From Rhynchopus sp. YZ270_cl-10 (taxonomy: Eukaryota > Euglenozoa > Diplonemea > Diplonemida > Diplonemidae): DNA of 64,000 nt. The notes beneath the pieces were generated by a model that ran no database searches, was not told the origin of the DNA, and saw nothing but the letters and a program-made list of their open reading frames with translations. Positions within the stretch are counted from its first letter, which is position 1; every line of letters starts with the position of its first letter. Below are positions 62,005 through 64,000 of this stretch, one piece after another. The stretch is from contig OZ037869.1 of NCBI GenBank assembly GCA_964035575.1, positions 558,001 to 622,000 of the forward strand, written 5' to 3'. The position numbers were made by a program, and so were the translations under genes.

Positions 62005-62050
62005 GTTTGCATAAGATGAACCTAAGCCTCGCTGTGCTTAGTCTTTAAAA
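62005..62050 (+). repeat. Family 3 repeat, near consensus
   Basis: AAAGGTTTGCATAAGATGAA then CCTAAGCCTCGCTGTGCTTAG TCTTTAAA. Stem CTAAGC/GCTTAG is perfect. Confidence 0.75.
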
Positions 62051-62277
62051 ACTCTACTGATGGCACCAAGAAATGCCCTCTTTTTTTGAAAAAAAAAAAA
62101 AAAAACGGCCACGATTTTATCTTGCATCTATTTTTTTATTAACTCAGGCAGCATTCGCTGGTTACTGGGAATATCAAGTCAAATCAAGGCAGCCTTGTTG
62201 AAGTGCGCCCGCCAGGTGGTGAGAGTCACACTGCATCTTTCTTTGATTAATTTTGCAAAAAAGATCAATACATTTCC

Positions 62278-64000
62278 CTACGCTTTCACATAGACATAAC
62301 GGTGGAGGGTGTGGTTTGAGAGCTTGCGTTTCATGCCGTTGTACGTGGTTTCTTCGCTCATGATAGAGTGCGCGGCGCGGTCGCGGTCTGCGGACTGGGA
62401 ACGCGACTGGGTGCTGCGTGACCTTCTCTGCTTGGGCTGCCTTGTGGAGGTGGAGACGGCGGTGGAGACTGTGGCCGTTGATGGGGAGGCGTCTCTGTGC
62501 ACGCTATGCACACCTGCCTCTTGCGTTGCCCAACGACTCCACGCAGGGTCCGACTGCGGCACACTCTGCGGCGCACTGCTACTCCTCCACGCAGCCTCAT
62601 CCTGTGTACTACCACTCCGCGAAGCACTTCCTGCAGAGCTCCCCTCCAGATACCGGTCATATGGCTGACGGTGCGTTACGTTGACAGGAGGAGGAGGCTC
62701 AAGAGGCGCTTCGTGTGCACGACCCTGAGCACGAAGTTGTCCTTGCAAAACTTCAAGCTCTGCTGCACGTTGGTCAAGCACCTCCATGAGGCATGTACAG
62801 CGTTGGCATTCGGTGTGGGCAGGAGAGTGTGAGCGTTGTTGGTGTAGTTGTTGTTGTTGTGCAAGCTCTTCCTGCAAGCGGCGGATCTCTTGGTGCTGGG
62901 GTGGGGAGGAAGGTGTCTCCAGGCGGTCCTGTAGGGAGAGGACCTCCTGGCGGAGTGCGATGAGCTCGCTACGGGAGGCAGTCTCGACAGTGCGGGAGGA
63001 GTGCAGTTCTGCTTCGAGGCGGCGGATCTCGGTGGAAGCAGCTTCGGCAGAGTGGGCGGCGTGGGCGAGCTGGCTTTTGAGTTCGACCTGCCCAGACGCA
63101 GCCTCTTCTGCTTCTGCCTGCAGGAACCCAACCTGCTCATGTGCAGAGGTAAGCTCGTTGTTCTCTGCCACAAGGTTGTCAATACGCTGCTGCATTGCCT
63201 CCATGCCCGCCTGTGTGTGCATCACCTCTGCCACCCCACTGCGGAGCTGTTGGAACTCCCTCTCTGATTCATGCGCACGCTGCTCCTGTGCAGAGGAATA
63301 GTTCACCAGATCCTGGTATCTCTGGCGCATGATGTCGGCATCCTTCAAAAGCTGCTTCTGTTGTGCGATAATGCTGTTGCTTGCGTGCAGCTCCTGCCGC
63401 ACCCGCTCCATCTCCACAGAGAGTCTGTCCCTCTCCACAGCGACATCCTTGAGGCCCGCCCACTCCTCTTTGCTTTCCTCGAATTTGCTGCTGAGGAGCC
63501 GGAGGTCCTTCATGTCAGCACTGTGCTGTTCGGCTGCCCTGCGTCTGTCGGCCTCAGCAGTGGTGTGTACACCTTGCAGCTGTGCGAGCTCTTGTGTGAG
63601 GCGGTGGTTCTCTTGGGTGAGGCTTGCCACCTCCTGTTTGTGTTCTGCAATGGCAGTGTCGTGGCGTAATGTGGCGTCTGCCTCTGCTTGCGCACAGCGC
63701 TCGCTGCTGCGTGCGGCCTGCTCTTCGGCAGCCTCTTTGCTTTTCATGAGACCATCGATGTGCGACTCTGCACGGCCTAGGCGCCCTTTCAGCTCTTCAG
63801 CTGCTGCTGCCTCTTCGAGTGCCTGCTCGAGGCGTGTGTGCATCAGTTTCTTTTCTTCGGTTTCGTGTGCCAATGTTGCCTTCGACTCTTCGCACGCAGT
63901 GTTCTTCGTGTTGAGCTCCTCAGAGAGCGCAGCAACGGTGCGCTGCAGGTCGTGTGTCTGCTGCTGTGCTTTGTCCTCCTTGTCCCTGCTTGTGGCGAGA
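62278..64000 (-). CDS. Large coiled-coil protein, 5' end off window
   Basis: The frame is open from the right edge (LATSRDKEDKAQQQTHDLQR at 64000) down to the stop at 62278: the last 573 or so residues of a longer protein. About 380 residues form an unbroken coiled coil with Leu/Ala heptads (ELKGRLGRAESHIDGLMKSK; TQENHRLTQELAQLQ; VEMERVRQELHASN). A CQRCTCLMEVL Cys trio follows near 62800. The tail is Ser/Arg-rich and disordered (RQPKQRRSRSTQSRSQSADR). Such architecture is typical of structural proteins of basal body, flagellum or Golgi; no family can be named. Its start is not in the window. Confidence 0.8.
   Translation of the reverse strand, partial: LATSRDKEDKAQQQTHDLQRTVAALSEELNTKNTACEESKATLAHETEEKKLMHTRLEQALEEAAAAEELKGRLGRAESHIDGLMKSKEAAEEQAARSSERCAQAEADATLRHDTAIAEHKQEVASLTQENHRLTQELAQLQGVHTTAEADRRRAAEQHSADMKDLRLLSSKFEESKEEWAGLKDVAVERDRLSVEMERVRQELHASNSIIAQQKQLLKDADIMRQRYQDLVNYSSAQEQRAHESEREFQQLRSGVAEVMHTQAGMEAMQQRIDNLVAENNELTSAHEQVGFLQAEAEEAASGQVELKSQLAHAAHSAEAASTEIRRLEAELHSSRTVETASRSELIALRQEVLSLQDRLETPSSPPQHQEIRRLQEELAQQQQLHQQRSHSPAHTECQRCTCLMEVLDQRAAELEVLQGQLRAQGRAHEAPLEPPPPVNVTHRQPYDRYLEGSSAGSASRSGSTQDEAAWRSSSAPQSVPQSDPAWSRWATQEAGVHSVHRDASPSTATVSTAVSTSTRQPKQRRSRSTQSRSQSADRDRAAHSIMSEETTYNGMKRKLSNHTLHRYVYVKA

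Larger units (their letters stand above)
61385..62277. other. Spacer with two repeats
   Basis: A worn family 1 copy lies at 61619-61680 (GTTACGTTGATGGCGCATAA, then GGCTTATCGAACCACAG) and a clean family 3 copy at 62005-62050. No gene is seen. Confidence 0.5.

Overview
The window is nuclear DNA of a protist. The protein families are eukaryotic, many genes are interrupted by short spliceosomal introns, and the intergenic DNA is full of A/T and G homopolymers and small interspersed repeats. All 24 genes I can support (about 23 whole, one running off the right edge) lie on the minus strand; I found no convincing plus-strand gene. Such a long one-direction array, the tight spacing of some genes, a protein whose start resembles the trypanosome BILBO1 N-terminal domain, and a protein with FYxxYxPxK...KYG repeats together suggest Euglenozoa, perhaps a diplonemid. 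That is inference: no spliced-leader gene or rRNA is present to prove it. Introns mostly begin GTATG (variants GTACG, GTGCG, GTTTG, GTATC, GTATT) and end CAG or TAG. They are mostly 45-150 bp and most often in phase 0.

Layout, left to right: CDV3-like low-complexity protein (355-2612); repeat-filled spacer; SAP/macro/PARP-like ADP-ribosylation protein (5340-6973); helical PPR-like protein (7084-8241); spacer; CorA-type Mg2+ transporter (10293-12149); spacer with a hAT-type MITE; STIMATE-like ER protein (13752-14921); two-TM Cys-rich protein (15565-16221); two fold-back elements; AHA1 N-domain Hsp90 co-chaperone (16964-17840); ARM-repeat protein (18032-19312); ribosomal protein eL29 (19685-19864); secreted Cys-rich protein (19979-20377); zinc-knuckle protein (20927-21643); IQ-motif protein (21970-22995); spacer with an inverted-repeat-bounded minisatellite; PH/triple-SAM adaptor (25595-28551); zinc-binding coiled protein (28825-30855); small protein (31087-31590); repeat-rich spacer; PH-AGC kinase (34020-36395); KYG-repeat protein (36809-38432); a 3.5 kb GC-rich island flanked by a 17-bp direct repeat and carrying a 95-bp tandem array (39053-42575); SNase-like-domain protein (42803-44245); a 1.2 kb fold-back transposon (45161-46359); small charged protein (46914-47339); voltage-gated K+ channel (47525-49663); BILBO1-NTD-like repeat protein (51465-53103); thioredoxin-fold peroxiredoxin-like protein (54014-54637); coiled-coil protein (54788-55594); PIF1-like helicase (56568-58403); S53 sedolisin peptidase (59732-61384); and a large coiled-coil protein entering from the right edge (62278-64000).

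The genes do not form a metabolic pathway. They look like a housekeeping and signalling mixture, as expected for a polycistronic array. The most unusual feature is the spacer DNA: at least five families of short (40-110 bp), hairpin-forming, partly tRNA-like repeats. Every copy I can recognise lies in the same orientation, antisense to the genes, and some copies sit inside introns. This strand-locked repeat population and the 17-bp-flanked island are the two things most worth checking.
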